Shown: positions 19,009 through 29,065, counted from the stretch's first letter. The stretch is DNA of 64,000 nt from Metabacillus lacus (GCF_009674805.1 NZ_WKKI01000007.1:44474-108473); one strand, 5' to 3'. Numbers and translations: made by a program. The notes: generated from the letters alone by a model not told the origin.

Positions 19009-19836
19009 ATGCTGACAATTTATTTTCAAACAGTAAGAGAAGCGGCAGCTTATCAAAAACTTCTGGCTACCCATACAGGAGAAGTTGAGACATGTGAAAG
19101 TGCAGAAGAGGGTGCAAGGCTGACACTGTCAGCTTCAGAAAATTCAGAGCATATTATATCGGCAATGATTTCTTTTATTCTGTTATATAAGGAGCCATGC
19201 CTTTTACATCATATAGTGGCAAATAAGTTTTATTTTCGAGATTTCGATGAACAGCAGCAAATACTGAATATCGTTCATTCTCTTATGGATGGAGAAAGAA
19301 AAGACGTCCCCGGAGTTCGTGATCTTGGACCGAGGGAAACGGTGCTCGGTGCTGCGCTGTCAGAATTTATAAGAGAAGGGCTCTCATTTTCCTTAGAATC
19401 TTTTTTAATGTTCAGGCTGAAAAATTATCGAAACTGGCTGTTTAGACATGTTGAAGCAGCCATTGAAGAATACAAACTTGAACAAGAATACCAGAATTTT
19501 ATTGATACTCTCAGACATTTCCTTGCCTCCAGAGTAAATGGCTGCAAAGAGCTTCATATTTTGCTGAAGGAACGTTTTTTTGTATATGATGAAAACATGC
19601 TGCAAATTCAGGAGGCCGAATTGGAAGAGCTGATTGATCCTGCACTGATATCCTCCATTCCAATGTATGTTGACACATCCATTCTGGCTCCTCTGGTTTC
19701 TATATCTCCAGGCACTTTACATGTGTACACTGACTCCACCGATCATGGAATGGTGCAGACCATACAAAACATCTTTCAGGAAAGAGTGCGTGTGTACGGG
19801 GAAGGCTGTTTTTACCATAGCAAAGAAGGACCTTGA
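19009..19836 (+). CDS. ytxC: Sporulation-associated protein YtxC
   Basis: 275 residues, start behind AAGGAGGGG. Mostly helical, no signal peptide; a central segment (GLSFSLESFLMFRLKNYRNWLFRHVEAAIEEYKLEQEY style) is typical of the YtxC family. The biochemical role is unknown. Position between dnaI and thrS matches B. subtilis. The stop codon lies inside the -35 box of the thrS promoter. Confidence 0.85.
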   Translation: MLTIYFQTVREAAAYQKLLATHTGEVETCESAEEGARLTLSASENSEHIISAMISFILLYKEPCLLHHIVANKFYFRDFDEQQQILNIVHSLMDGERKDVPGVRDLGPRETVLGAALSEFIREGLSFSLESFLMFRLKNYRNWLFRHVEAAIEEYKLEQEYQNFIDTLRHFLASRVNGCKELHILLKERFFVYDENMLQIQEAELEELIDPALISSIPMYVDTSILAPLVSISPGTLHVYTDSTDHGMVQTIQNIFQERVRVYGEGCFYHSKEGP

Positions 19837-19861
19837 TTTATTGAAGCAAACCTTTTATAAT
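19833..19861 (+). promoter_or_regulatory. thrS promoter
   Basis: -35 TTGATT (19833-19838), 17-bp spacer, -10 TATAAT (19856-19861). The -35 box overlaps the ytxC stop codon. Confidence 0.8.
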
Positions 19862-19867
19862 ACGCTT

Positions 19868-20165
19868 AAATACGTAAAAAGTTATGATAAGGATATGAGG
19901 ATGCTGCGATGGCACTCAGAGAGGGAAGGCTTGGCTGAAAACTTCCCGGCATGTAGCGCATATCTTACCACCTTTAAACTTCAGTTTAGAACAGCCTGAC
20001 TGCCTAGTATGAACTGACGGCCCCATCCCGTTACAGATGCTTGAGATCCATAGCCGGAGGATTCTTTATCCGGATACCTGCCTTTACATAGCAGCAATGG
20101 AAAAAAGGGTGGAACCACGACAGTTATCTATAACTCGTCCCTTTATGAGGGAGGAGTTTTTTTAT
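19868..20165 (+). ncRNA. T-box leader, threonine specific
   Basis: The T-box sequence AGGGTGGAACCACGA is at 20106-20120. The terminator AACTCGTCCCT (20132-20142) with AGGGAGGAGTT (20148-20158) and T run follows; the T-box competes with it as antiterminator. The specifier is read as ACC (Thr) at 19967-19969, followed by A and CCTTTA, which can pair with the 5' TAAGG of stem I. Uncharged tRNA-Thr would promote read-through into thrS. Confidence 0.92.
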
Positions 20166-20197
20166 TTTCCAATTATATTTTAAAAGGAGCGTTAAAA

Positions 20198-22132
20198 ATG
20201 TCAGACGCAGTAAAAATTACTTTTCCAGACGGAGCAGTGAAAGAATTTTCAAGAGGAGTGACAACTGAAGATATCGCAGCATCAATCAGTCCGGGACTAA
20301 AGAAAAAATCAATCGCCGGAAAAGCCAATGGAGCTCTTGTAGATTTGCGGACGCCGATTAATGAGGATGCAAGCATCGAAATTGTAACCGCGGATTCTGC
20401 TGAGGCACTTGAAGTACTGCGCCACAGCACGGCCCACCTGCTTGCTCAGGCCATTAAGAGACTGTTTGGTGATGTGAAGCTTGGCGTCGGGCCAGTAATA
20501 GAAAATGGATTTTATTATGATGTGGATCTCCCTGAATCCATTACAGCAGACGATCTGCCTAAAATTGAAAAAGAAATGCAAAAAATTGTGAATGAAAATC
20601 TTGATATTGTCAGGGTGGAAGTCAGCCGTACAGAAGCAGAACAGAAATTCAGGGAAATAGGTGATGAGCTTAAGCTTGAGCTCCTCAGAGATATTCCTCT
20701 AGAAGAAACGGTTACGATTTATGAACAAGGTGAATTTTTCGATCTATGCCGCGGCATCCATGTTCCTTCTACAGGAAAGTTGAAAGAGTTTAAGCTGCTG
20801 AGTGTTGCCGGCGCTTACTGGCGCGGAAACAGCGATAACAAAATGCTCCAAAGAATCTACGGAACAGCATTCTTTAAAAAGGCCGATCTGCAGGAGCACC
20901 TGCGTCTGCTTGAGGAAGCGAAAGAGCGGGATCACCGAAAGCTTGGGAAAGAGCTGAATTTGTTTACCACTTCACAGAAAGTCGGCCAGGGGCTACCATT
21001 ATGGCTGCCTAAAGGAGCGACAATCAGAAGAATTATTGAGCGATATATTGTGGATAAAGAAGTACGCCTGGGCTATGATCACGTTTATACACCGGTTATG
21101 GGAAGCGTGGAACTTTATAAAACATCGGGACACTGGGATCATTATCAGGATGATATGTTCCCTGCCATGTCGATGGATAATGAAGATTTGGTGCTCCGCC
21201 CGATGAATTGTCCCCATCATATGATGGTATATAAAAATGACATTCACAGCTATCGCGAACTGCCAATCCGCATCGCAGAACTTGGAACTATGCACCGATA
21301 TGAAATGTCCGGAGCTCTCACAGGCTTGCAGCGCGTGCGCGGCATGACACTGAATGATGCACATATTTTTGTAAGGCCTGATCAAATTAAAGATGAGTTT
21401 ATCCGTGTGGTCCGTTTGATTGAAGAAGTGTATAAAGACTTTGGCATTGATCAATATTCGTTCAGATTGTCTTACAGAGATCCTGAGGACCACGAAAAGT
21501 ACTTTAATGACGATGCAATGTGGGATCGTGCTCAGTCAATGCTGAAGGAAGCAATGGATGAGCTTGGACATGATTACTTTGAAGCAGAGGGAGAAGCGGC
21601 ATTTTACGGACCGAAGCTCGATGTTCAAGTGAGGACTGCTCTGGGCAAGGATGAAACTCTTTCTACTGTGCAGCTGGATTTCCTCCTTCCTGAACGATTT
21701 GATTTAAATTACATTGGAGAAGACGGAAAGCAGCACCGTCCTGTGGTCATTCATCGCGGAGTTGTTTCAACGATGGAGCGTTTTGTTGCGTTTCTTATCG
21801 AAGAATACAAAGGAGCATTCCCGACATGGCTTGCACCTGTTCAGGTTCAGGTAATTCCGGTATCTCCTGGAGCGCACCTGGATTATGCCCAGAGAGTCCG
21901 GGAAGAACTTCAGGCACAGGGAATCAGGGCAGAGCTTGATGTCAGGGATGAGAAAATCGGCTATAAAATTCGTGAAGCTCAAATACAGAAAATTCCTTAT
22001 ATGCTGGTGCTTGGTGATCAGGAAATTCAGGAAGAAACTGTTAATGTAAGAAAATACGGAGAGCAAAAATCAGAAACACTGCCTTTGCAGCAATTTGTTG
22101 ATTCGATCGTAAAGGAAACAAAAAGAGCATAA
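20198..22132 (+). CDS. thrS: Threonyl-tRNA synthetase
   Basis: Class II synthetase, 644 residues, start behind AAAAGGAGCG. Domains in order: TGS (1-60), editing/second additional domain (about 65-225, with [10 protein letters not shown]), catalytic core with the zinc Cys in MNCPHHM and motif 3 GVVSTMERF near residue 530, and the anticodon-binding domain (540 to end). Controlled by the T-box directly upstream. Confidence 0.97.
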   Translation: MSDAVKITFPDGAVKEFSRGVTTEDIAASISPGLKKKSIAGKANGALVDLRTPINEDASIEIVTADSAEALEVLRHSTAHLLAQAIKRLFGDVKLGVGPVIENGFYYDVDLPESITADDLPKIEKEMQKIVNENLDIVRVEVSRTEAEQKFREIGDELKLELLRDIPLEETVTIYEQGEFFDLCRGIHVPSTGKLKEFKLLSVAGAYWRGNSDNKMLQRIYGTAFFKKADLQEHLRLLEEAKERDHRKLGKELNLFTTSQKVGQGLPLWLPKGATIRRIIERYIVDKEVRLGYDHVYTPVMGSVELYKTSGHWDHYQDDMFPAMSMDNEDLVLRPMNCPHHMMVYKNDIHSYRELPIRIAELGTMHRYEMSGALTGLQRVRGMTLNDAHIFVRPDQIKDEFIRVVRLIEEVYKDFGIDQYSFRLSYRDPEDHEKYFNDDAMWDRAQSMLKEAMDELGHDYFEAEGEAAFYGPKLDVQVRTALGKDETLSTVQLDFLLPERFDLNYIGEDGKQHRPVVIHRGVVSTMERFVAFLIEEYKGAFPTWLAPVQVQVIPVSPGAHLDYAQRVREELQAQGIRAELDVRDEKIGYKIREAQIQKIPYMLVLGDQEIQEETVNVRKYGEQKSETLPLQQFVDSIVKETKRA

Positions 22133-23036
22133 ACGGGTTTGGATATAACTGTAATTAAAAATGGGTTAATCATAATATCACATCCCAAAATAAAATTGCG
22201 AAAAGGGTGCCTTAGTGTATTAACGGGTATGGTTCGCAGACTACAAATCACGACCGATTAAAACAGCATAAGAAACAACATAAAGAAAAGCAAAAAGGAG
22301 CGACAATCGCTCCTTTTTTTATTAATTCCTAAAATCACTCTCCCAATCTTAATCTTCATTCTTATAAGATATTTCTTCATCATTTCTTTTCTAAGCCAAT
22401 GGTGACAGGGACATCCTTTTCCCCCTTATTCTCATAAATTCTACAGAGCTGCGTCTTTCTTTTCAGTAACCTCTTTGAAATAGCTTACCTTCGAGTTCTG
22501 AGTTGTACTTTTTTCTTTGTGTGACTGTCCGGTAAAAAATAATGATTCCTTACAACTTTGTAAGTGATTTTGCATCACTTTATTAAAGACATAAAAGGTT
22601 ATCCTGCTACGCGGAAATGCACAAATAAACAGATATTTTTTTATCACTGTTGTTTCAGATTTCTTCTTTATATATCTATAATTTGTAAATACTTTATTTT
22701 CAAGGGTCCAATGAACGATATATAGAACGAGTAGTATCTCGAAGGATAAAAGGAAGACTGCAGTTATGGGAGAAGCAGAAGCAGCAAGAGAAGCGGGAGT
22801 CTCAGAGCAAAACAGATAAGCAGTAAATTACAGGAAGTATTTTGTAAAAATATTGTAAAATAATAAATCTAAAGAACTATGAAGTAGGCGTTTGAAATAT
22901 TGCTGATTGGAAAAACATGTCGATAATCATATTTTGAGACTGTCGAAAAAAAGGGGTTTATGTCAAAAGAACTTGGGTATATAGGTAAAGACTTTATCAT
23001 TCTAAAGTGTTCTATAAAAAGGAGGAGTTTTAAGTT
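22133..23036. other. 900-bp gap between thrS and the ABC transporter
   Basis: Holds the thrS terminator. From about 22695 to 22818 a short open frame reads SRRIKGRLQLWEKQKQQ and ends at a stop, with no start or ribosome binding site; it may be the tail of a lost gene. I could not identify a convincing promoter, cre site or XylR/AraR-type operator for the transporter. The remainder shows nothing I can name. Confidence 0.5.
22292..22321 (+). terminator. Terminator after thrS
   Basis: AAAAAGGAGCGA (22292-22303) pairs with TCGCTCCTTTTT (22307-22318); T run follows. Confidence 0.9.
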
Positions 23037-24335
23037 ATGAAACGATTTAGTACTTTATTTTTATCATTCATTCTTATCTTAGGCATGCTTGCAGGCTGTT
23101 CTGGAAACAGCAGCCAATCAGGAGCAACCGCTGAGACGAAAGATGGAAAAGTGGTTATTGATTTCTGGTCATTTTGGGGATCAGAGACAAGAAGACCAAT
23201 TATTGAGAAAATCATTTCTGATTACAATGAATCACAGGATAAAGTACAAGTAAAGCACACGTTTCTTCCATGGGGAGATATCTGGACGAAAAATCTAGCT
23301 TCTATAGCCGCTGGGAGTCCTGCAGATGTCGTAATCAATGATATTAACACAGTAGCCCACAGAGCGAAGAACAATCAGTCTACTGATTTGAGCCCGTATC
23401 TTGATGACGCTTATGCAGACTCGCTGTATCCTCATCTTTGGGAAACCGTTCTGTATGAAGATAAGCCGTACGCTGCTCCATTTGTAACGGATACCAGACT
23501 ATTATTCTATAATAAAGATGCTTTCAGAGAAGCGGGACTAGATCCGAACAAACCGCCTAAAACGTGGGACGAGCTTGAAGAGTATGCTCAAAAACTTGAT
23601 ATTAAACAAGGCAGCAGCTATGAAAGAATTGGCTTTTATCCTCTGTTTGGAAGCCTTGGAGCCGGAAGCTGGATGAACTTCGGGGATGAAGGAAACGGTT
23701 ATATCAGCGAAAATGAAGATATTCAGATTGCGACTGAGAATAAAATTCAAACAATGAACTGGCTGCTTGACTGGCAGGAGAGATACGGACAGCAGAATAT
23801 TCAGACTTTCAGAGCAGAATTTGGAAGTGAACAGGCCAATCCGTTTATTTCAGGAAAAGTAGCCATGTGGGCAGATGTTGGAACCTTCTATACACAAATT
23901 CGCGACTATGGTCAGGATATGGACTTTGGTGTAGCCCCAATCCCTGCTAAAACAGAAAACGATCAGCATTTCAGTGAAGGCGGAGGCTTTGTTGCCGAAG
24001 TTCCTAAGGGAGCATCTCATCCTGAAGAAGCAGCGGATTTTATCAAATACTTAACTGGACCTGAAGCGCAGAAATACTGGGCAGCGCAGAACTTCGACAA
24101 TGTTGCGAATATAGAAGCAGCTGAACAGACGATCAATGACCTGCAAGGCAAGGATGAAGAGGTTTATAAAGCTGCTGTAGATAATCTTGAACATACACTA
24201 ATGTTCCCTACGCCGGTTAAATACCCTGATTATCTTGACAGAATTAATCCTGTAATTGATGAAATTATGCTTGGCCGTGTAAGTCCTGAAGATGGATTGA
24301 ACCGTGCACAAAGTCAGGTAGAGAAAATGAAATAA
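23037..24335 (+). CDS. Sugar ABC transporter, substrate-binding lipoprotein
   Basis: 432-residue family 1 extracellular solute-binding protein. Lipoprotein signal peptide with lipobox LAGC and lipidated Cys21. The mature start DFWSFWGSETRRPIIEKII and the internal TDTRLLFYNKDAFREAGLDPNKPPKTWDELEE segment type are typical of carbohydrate binding proteins of the CUT1 group. AAGGAGGAG precedes the ATG. First gene of a three-gene importer. The ligand cannot be deduced; an oligosaccharide is most likely from the family. Confidence 0.9.
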   Translation: MKRFSTLFLSFILILGMLAGCSGNSSQSGATAETKDGKVVIDFWSFWGSETRRPIIEKIISDYNESQDKVQVKHTFLPWGDIWTKNLASIAAGSPADVVINDINTVAHRAKNNQSTDLSPYLDDAYADSLYPHLWETVLYEDKPYAAPFVTDTRLLFYNKDAFREAGLDPNKPPKTWDELEEYAQKLDIKQGSSYERIGFYPLFGSLGAGSWMNFGDEGNGYISENEDIQIATENKIQTMNWLLDWQERYGQQNIQTFRAEFGSEQANPFISGKVAMWADVGTFYTQIRDYGQDMDFGVAPIPAKTENDQHFSEGGGFVAEVPKGASHPEEAADFIKYLTGPEAQKYWAAQNFDNVANIEAAEQTINDLQGKDEEVYKAAVDNLEHTLMFPTPVKYPDYLDRINPVIDEIMLGRVSPEDGLNRAQSQVEKMK

Positions 24336-24378
24336 ACAAATTTATGAGAAGGACCCGGTAACGAAGGGAAGTGTATAT

Positions 24379-25380
24379 ATGGAGTCTACAACAGTAAGTG
24401 TCAGCACCAAAAAACAAAAAGAGAAAATTGAAGAGGCTGCAGAGGCTTACATCAAGGAGCCTCAAAAGACAGCATCCCTGAAAAAAATGAAATCAAGGGA
24501 AACACTAATGGGCTATCTGTTTATCAGTCCCTGGCTTATCGGGTTCATTTGCTTAACTCTTGGCCCTCTGCTGTTTTCCCTTTATGCAAGTTTTACGAAT
24601 TATAATATTACGTCAACTCTTGATTTTATAGGTTTTCAAAACTATGTGAAAATGTTTACCATTGATGACCTTTTTTGGACATCTCTGTGGAATACAACGT
24701 TTTATGTGATTTTTTCGGTGCCGCTGACGACGGCAGGCGCCATCTTTGTAGCGGTTTTAATGAATCAGAAGATAAAAGGAATTGCATTTTTTAGAACCAT
24801 TTACTATCTGCCGGCAGTTCTGTCAGGGGTAGCAGTATATTTCCTGTGGATGCAGCTTCTTGCACCATCAACAGGTCTTGTGAATACATTGCTGGGCTTT
24901 GTTGGCATACAAGGGCCAACATGGCTCTTTGATCCTCAGTGGACGAAACCGGCACTGATATTAATGAAATTATGGAGTGTGGGCGGAGGCATGCTGCTGT
25001 ATCTTGCCAGCCTGCAGGGTGTGTCGCCGCAGATGTATGAAGCTGCGGAACTTGATGGGGCAAGCCCGTTAAGGCAATTCTGGCATATTACAGTGCCGAT
25101 GATTACACCGATTATCTTTTTTGATATTGTCACAAGTACAATTGGAGCGTTTCAAATTTTCCAGGAAGCTTATGTTATGACCGAAAACGGAAGCGGCGGA
25201 CCGGCAAATTCCCTTCTATTCTTCAATTTACACATGTGGAACAATGCATTCAGAACTTTTGATATGGGATATGCATCCGCTATGGCCTGGATCCTGTTTA
25301 TCATTGTGATGATTCTGACATTTATCAATATGAAACTTGGGAAGAAATGGGTATTTTATGGGGGAGGCGACAACAAATGA
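24379..25380 (+). CDS. Sugar ABC transporter permease (MalF type)
   Basis: 333 residues. A cytoplasmic Lys/Glu-rich N-terminal tail of about 45 residues precedes six predicted membrane helices. The EAA loop that contacts the ATPase reads YEAAELDGASPLRQFWHITV. It pairs with the next permease, whose start codon overlaps this stop. The first permease in CUT1 systems normally carries the longer N-terminal extension, as here. Confidence 0.93.
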   Translation: MESTTVSVSTKKQKEKIEEAAEAYIKEPQKTASLKKMKSRETLMGYLFISPWLIGFICLTLGPLLFSLYASFTNYNITSTLDFIGFQNYVKMFTIDDLFWTSLWNTTFYVIFSVPLTTAGAIFVAVLMNQKIKGIAFFRTIYYLPAVLSGVAVYFLWMQLLAPSTGLVNTLLGFVGIQGPTWLFDPQWTKPALILMKLWSVGGGMLLYLASLQGVSPQMYEAAELDGASPLRQFWHITVPMITPIIFFDIVTSTIGAFQIFQEAYVMTENGSGGPANSLLFFNLHMWNNAFRTFDMGYASAMAWILFIIVMILTFINMKLGKKWVFYGGGDNK

Positions 25381-26252
25381 CCACTAAAACAAAAACACTC
25401 CCTGCTTTTTACGAAACTATGACATTCAGAAAAAGAATGAAAAACTTTTTTCTGACATTGATTTTGCTGCTCGGAAGCGTTTTGATCCTGTCGCCTGTCT
25501 GGTGGATGATTGCTACATCCTTAAAATCTCCCGCTGAGATTATGCAATTTCCTCCAAGCTTCATCCCTAAAGACCCGCAATGGTCAAATTATATAGAAGC
25601 ATGGCGTTCGGCCGCATTCACCCGCTGGACGATGAATACACTGTTTATAGCAGTTTGCGGAGTTATCGGGAGTGTGTTTGTCAACTCGCTTGTAGCGTAT
25701 GGATTTGCCAAAATTAAATTTAAGGGAAGAAACTTTCTCTTCATGCTTGTTCTGTCGACAATGCTGATACCAGGTTTTGTCCTTCTGGTTCCACAGTATG
25801 TCCTGTTTTCTAAAATTGGCTGGATCAATACCTATCTTCCCCTGATAGTGCCTGCATTTTTGGGTAACGCATTTTTTATCTTTTTGCTCAGACAGTTTAT
25901 GATGACGATACCGAATGAACTGGTTGAAGCAGCGGTCATGGATGGAGCGGGGCATCTGAAAATTTGGTGGCATGTCATGCTTCCGCTCGTTAAGCCCGCA
26001 CTGATCACTGTTGCTATCTTCTCCTTCAATGGAGCATGGAATGACCTGCTTGGCCCTCTCTTATACATTAATGATGAAAGTAAGTACACCCTGCAGATAG
26101 GACTGCAGACGTTTAAGGGGACGGTTCAGACGCAGTGGCATTATTTAATGGCAATGTCGGTCATGGTTCTCCTTCCGGTCGTGATTCTATTCTTCTTGTT
26201 CCAAAAGCACTTTATTGAAGGCTCGAATATTGGAACAAGTATGAAGGGGTAA
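25377..26252 (+). CDS. Sugar ABC transporter permease (MalG type)
   Basis: 291 residues from the ATG at 25377, which overlaps the previous stop as ATGA and has GGGGGAGG upstream; the longer frame from 25347 lies inside the previous gene. Six membrane helices, EAA loop VEAAVMDGAGHLKIWWHVML, and a C-terminal FIEGSNIGTSMKG typical of MalG-type partners. No ATP-binding subunit is encoded next to the system; many Bacillus CUT1 importers use the shared ATPase MsmX. Confidence 0.93.
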   Translation: MTTKTKTLPAFYETMTFRKRMKNFFLTLILLLGSVLILSPVWWMIATSLKSPAEIMQFPPSFIPKDPQWSNYIEAWRSAAFTRWTMNTLFIAVCGVIGSVFVNSLVAYGFAKIKFKGRNFLFMLVLSTMLIPGFVLLVPQYVLFSKIGWINTYLPLIVPAFLGNAFFIFLLRQFMMTIPNELVEAAVMDGAGHLKIWWHVMLPLVKPALITVAIFSFNGAWNDLLGPLLYINDESKYTLQIGLQTFKGTVQTQWHYLMAMSVMVLLPVVILFFLFQKHFIEGSNIGTSMKG

Positions 26253-26321
26253 AAAAGTGGTTGCTATTTGCAGTACTATCTGGTAACATTACTTTTAGTG
26301 TTTAAAGTGCACATTGTTTTC

Positions 26322-26351
26322 TTGACATAATAGATTTTTCTATGATATAGT
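26322..26351 (+). promoter_or_regulatory. infC operon promoter
   Basis: -35 TTGACA (26322-26327), 18-bp spacer, extended -10 TGATATAGT (26343-26351). Confidence 0.85.
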
Positions 26352-26357
26352 TTACAA

Positions 26358-26606
26358 GGTGAATTGAATAGTCGTTTATATGATACGCAAGCAGAAGCAC
26401 CCGCTTCTCACCTGATTGACGCTAAAATGCAGTTGGCAGGTATACGAGATCGAATCAATTATTTTTGAAATCGTAGTGTGGGTGTTTTGTGCACCCGCAC
26501 TTTTTTATTTGCACAAAAAACTTGCAGATTAGTGTCAATCATTGCTAAACAAAACTTTTAGTATGACAATCACTATTCACTTAAAATTCCTTGGAGGTGG
26601 CTAATT
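26358..26606 (+). ncRNA. L20-type autoregulatory leader with terminator
   Basis: About 250-nt leader of the infC-rpmI-rplT operon. GTGTGGGTG (26476-26484) pairs with CACCCGCAC (26492-26500) and six T follow, an intrinsic terminator well before infC. In B. subtilis ribosomal protein L20 binds this leader and favours termination. The assignment rests on position and the terminator; the L20 site itself was not folded. Confidence 0.8.
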
Positions 26607-27122
26607 ATTAGCAAAGACATGTTAGTAAACGAGGGCATTCGCGCCCGTGAGGTTCGTCTAATCGGTCAGAACGGGGATCAGCTTGGAATTAAGTCTCGTC
26701 AAGAAGCATTGGAAATTGCTACAAGAGCTAATCTTGATCTGGTTATGGTTGCAGCAAACGCAAAACCGCCTGTATGCCGAATTATGGACTACGGGAAATT
26801 CCGCTTTGAACAGCAGAAGAAAGATAAGGAAGCTCGCAAGAACCAAAAGATCATCAACTTAAAAGAAGTTCGTTTAAGTCCGACGATTGAAGAGCATGAC
26901 TTTAACACGAAGCTTCGCAATGCTATCAAGTTCCTTGAAAAAGGGGACAAAGTGAAGGCATCGATTCGTTTTAAAGGCCGTGCGATTACACACAAGGAAA
27001 TCGGTCAGCGTGTTCTTGACAGATTCTCCAAAGCCTGTGAAGAAGTATCAACAGTTGAAACTGCTCCTAAAATGGACGGACGCAGTATGTTCTTAATACT
27101 TGCACCTAAAAACGAAAAGTAA
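26607..27122 (+). CDS. infC: Translation initiation factor IF-3
   Basis: Prevents premature 50S joining and checks the start codon. The start is placed at the ATT at 26607 (product [16 protein letters not shown]): GGAGG ends 9 bases upstream, whereas the first ATG (26619) is 21 bases away. AUU starts are a known feature of infC and allow IF-3 to limit its own synthesis; another ATT at 26604 is a less well spaced option. 171 residues with N-terminal domain to about 75, linker [16 protein letters not shown], and C-terminal domain. First gene of the operon with rpmI and rplT. Confidence 0.9.
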   Translation: MSKDMLVNEGIRAREVRLIGQNGDQLGIKSRQEALEIATRANLDLVMVAANAKPPVCRIMDYGKFRFEQQKKDKEARKNQKIINLKEVRLSPTIEEHDFNTKLRNAIKFLEKGDKVKASIRFKGRAITHKEIGQRVLDRFSKACEEVSTVETAPKMDGRSMFLILAPKNEK

Positions 27123-27144
27123 TTGATACGAGGAGGAAACCCCT

Positions 27145-27345
27145 ATGCCAAAAATGAAAACTCATCGTGGAGCTGCAAAGCGTTTTAAAAAGACTGGATC
27201 AGGTAAATTAAAACGTTCAAAAGCATACACGAGCCACTTGTTCGCAAACAAATCTACTAAGCAAAAACGTAAGCTTCGCAAAGGTACGCTTGTAAGCAAA
27301 GGCGACTTCAAACGCATTCGTCATTTATTAGACAACTTAAAATAA
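27145..27345 (+). CDS. rpmI: 50S ribosomal protein L35
   Basis: 66 residues, very basic, beginning [20 protein letters not shown], the L35 signature. AGGAGGAAA precedes the ATG. Lies between infC and rplT as in nearly all Bacilli. Confidence 0.98.
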   Translation: MPKMKTHRGAAKRFKKTGSGKLKRSKAYTSHLFANKSTKQKRKLRKGTLVSKGDFKRIRHLLDNLK

Positions 27346-27374
27346 ATCGTTAGTTATATAGGAGGGAATTCACT

Positions 27375-27734
27375 ATGCCAAGAGTTAAAGGCGGTACTGT
27401 AACACGCAAACGTCGTAAAAAAGTCATTAAATTAGCAAAAGGTTATTTCGGTTCCAAACACACACTATACAAGGTTGCTAATCAGCAGGTAATGAAATCC
27501 TTAATGTATGCTTATCGTGACCGTCGCCAGAAAAAGCGCGACTTCCGTAAGCTTTGGATCACTCGTATTAATGCAGCAGCTCGTATGAACGGTCTTTCTT
27601 ACAGCCGTCTTATGCACGGTTTGAAGCTTGCTGGCATCGAAGTGAACCGCAAAATGCTTGCTGATCTTGCTGTTAGCGATACAGCTGCATTTGCTCAACT
27701 AGCAGAAGCTGCAAAATCAAAACTGGACGCTTAA
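27375..27734 (+). CDS. rplT: 50S ribosomal protein L20
   Basis: 119 residues, required early in 50S assembly and autogenous regulator of the operon through the leader upstream. The N-terminal basic extension ([20 protein letters not shown]) and the globular domain with [15 protein letters not shown] are typical. Strong AGGAGGGAA ribosome binding site. Confidence 0.98.
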   Translation: MPRVKGGTVTRKRRKKVIKLAKGYFGSKHTLYKVANQQVMKSLMYAYRDRRQKKRDFRKLWITRINAAARMNGLSYSRLMHGLKLAGIEVNRKMLADLAVSDTAAFAQLAEAAKSKLDA

Positions 27735-27737
27735 TTC

Positions 27738-27775
27738 AAAAAAGCCATTCTCAAAAGGAGAATGGCTTTTTCCTT
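27738..27775 (+). terminator. Terminator of the infC operon
   Basis: AAAAGCCATTCTC (27740-27752) pairs with GAGAATGGCTTTT (27758-27770), T-rich tail. Confidence 0.93.
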
Positions 27776-27800
27776 ATCTTCAATAAAGGGGTGTTTGGAA

Positions 27801-28076
27801 ATGGAGTGGCTGGCAATTTTGTATATCACAGCAGTTAACCTTGCTGCATTTGCAACAATGTATGCAGATAAGCAGAAAGCCCGGAACAATCATTGGCGAG
27901 TCCCGGAATCGAGAATCTGGACACTGAGTATTCTCGGTGGAGCAGCAGGTGCCTGGAGCGGAATGAGAACATTCAGGCATAAAACAAAGCATGCTTCCTT
28001 CAGGATTGGTTTGCCGCTGCTCACAGGCATACAGCTGTTCGCTGCTGCTGCCTGGCTGCAGTTTCTTCTATTTTAA
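27801..28076 (+). CDS. ysdA: DUF1294 membrane protein YsdA
   Basis: 91 residues from the ATG at 27801 (AAAGGGGTG upstream); the frame opens earlier but inside the L20 terminator. Two to three short hydrophobic segments surround the conserved MYADKQKARNNHWRVPE and GGAAGAWSGM stretches of DUF1294. Function unknown. Its stop overlaps the convergent ysdB stop by 4 bases. Confidence 0.85.
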   Translation: MEWLAILYITAVNLAAFATMYADKQKARNNHWRVPESRIWTLSILGGAAGAWSGMRTFRHKTKHASFRIGLPLLTGIQLFAAAAWLQFLLF

Positions 28077-28456
28077 TTTTTTAAAAATTCCTTAATAGGA
28101 CTTTTCCAGTCAATGACTGCATGCGGATAATGCTCAAGAACTTTAGACTCCAGGAAAAAGAAGTCTTCTTTGTTGAGTCCGTTTAATGAAGCTTCAGAAT
28201 GGGTCCATATAAAAATGGAAACAACTTCAAAAGAATCAGCTGTTGTGCCCAGGTATTTTTCTCCCTCAAACAATACTCCTTTGTATGTCAGATGAAAATT
28301 TCTGCGGACATTCTCTCTGTCATCCATAAAATAAAACTCTTTGCGCTCATAGGCAAGTTCAAGTTTGCGTATGGGGTGAAATAAATACTTTACAGCAGTG
28401 TATATGGCGAAAATAATAGCAGCAAACAATAAAACCCTAAGCAGAATCACAATCAT
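28073..28456 (-). CDS. ysdB: Membrane-anchored protein YsdB
   Basis: 127 residues. The open frame extends far upstream but the start is set at 28456, where GGAGG lies 6 bases before the ATG. One N-terminal membrane helix (MIVILLRVLLFAAIIFAIYT) is followed by a soluble domain containing FMDDRENVRRNFHLTYKG and VIDWKSPIKEFLK, as in B. subtilis YsdB. That orthologue is reported in a SigW-linked context; the role here is unknown. Confidence 0.83.
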   Translation of the reverse strand: MIVILLRVLLFAAIIFAIYTAVKYLFHPIRKLELAYERKEFYFMDDRENVRRNFHLTYKGVLFEGEKYLGTTADSFEVVSIFIWTHSEASLNGLNKEDFFFLESKVLEHYPHAVIDWKSPIKEFLKN

Positions 28457-28573
28457 AAACAGCCTCCGAAACATATTTTGCCTAGTATACGAATCAGAAA
28501 GCAAAAAGGTTTCATGTTTGGGTGAATTTGATATACTTTTTTTACGAAAAAACACGCTTGTAAGGAGGATACT

Positions 28574-29065
28574 ATGAATTTTCAACATTTGTATGAAATG
28601 CAGCAGGTGCTTGATCATAATATTGAAAACAAACATGGCCTGCAGGAAGAAGACTTGTTTGAGAGAAAGTGCCTGGCTCTTTTGGTTGAGCTTGGGGAAT
28701 TGGCTAACGAGACCCGATGCTTTAAATTCTGGAGTGTTAAGAGTGCTTCTGAAACCTCTGTCATTCTTGAGGAATATGTAGATGGTATTCACTTTATTCT
28801 ATCCCTTGGCCTGGAAATAAAAGCGGATAGAAATGCCGGCTATCCCACTGGTGCTGCCAGCTCGGAACAATTGACCCATCAGTTTCTGCATGTGTACCAG
28901 ACTGCCATGGAATTTAAAAACACCCGTGATGAATCTTCTTTTCATGCATTATTTTCAGCGTATTTAAAGCTTGGGGAGCTGCTGGGGTTTTCCAAGGAAG
29001 TCATTACTGAAGCATATAAGCAAAAAAATACCATTAACCATCAAAGACAAAAACAAAATTATTAG
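28574..29065 (+). CDS. dUTPase-like all-alpha NTP pyrophosphohydrolase
   Basis: 163 residues with the metal-binding pattern of the dimeric dUTPase/MazG superfamily: ELGELANE near residue 40 and EEYVDGIHFILSLGLE near residue 72 (E-x2-E, E-x2-D). The segment RCFKFWS between them is typical of dimeric dUTPases. Likely role is hydrolysis of dUTP or a related nucleotide. AAGGAGG precedes the ATG. Found between ysdB and ysdC, a position I do not associate with it in B. subtilis. Confidence 0.8.
   Translation: MNFQHLYEMQQVLDHNIENKHGLQEEDLFERKCLALLVELGELANETRCFKFWSVKSASETSVILEEYVDGIHFILSLGLEIKADRNAGYPTGAASSEQLTHQFLHVYQTAMEFKNTRDESSFHALFSAYLKLGELLGFSKEVITEAYKQKNTINHQRQKQNY

Noticed and set aside
22441..22647. 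68-codon minus-strand ORF after thrS
   Set aside because: No ribosome binding site, low-complexity composition and no recognisable domain.
22675..22818. Open frame reading RRIKGRLQLWEKQKQQEK
   Set aside because: It has no start codon or ribosome binding site and I recognise no family; kept only as a note in the intergenic entry.
28457..28792. N-terminal extension of ysdB
   Set aside because: It overlaps the dUTPase-like gene on the other strand and lies upstream of a well-spaced GGAGG-ATG.
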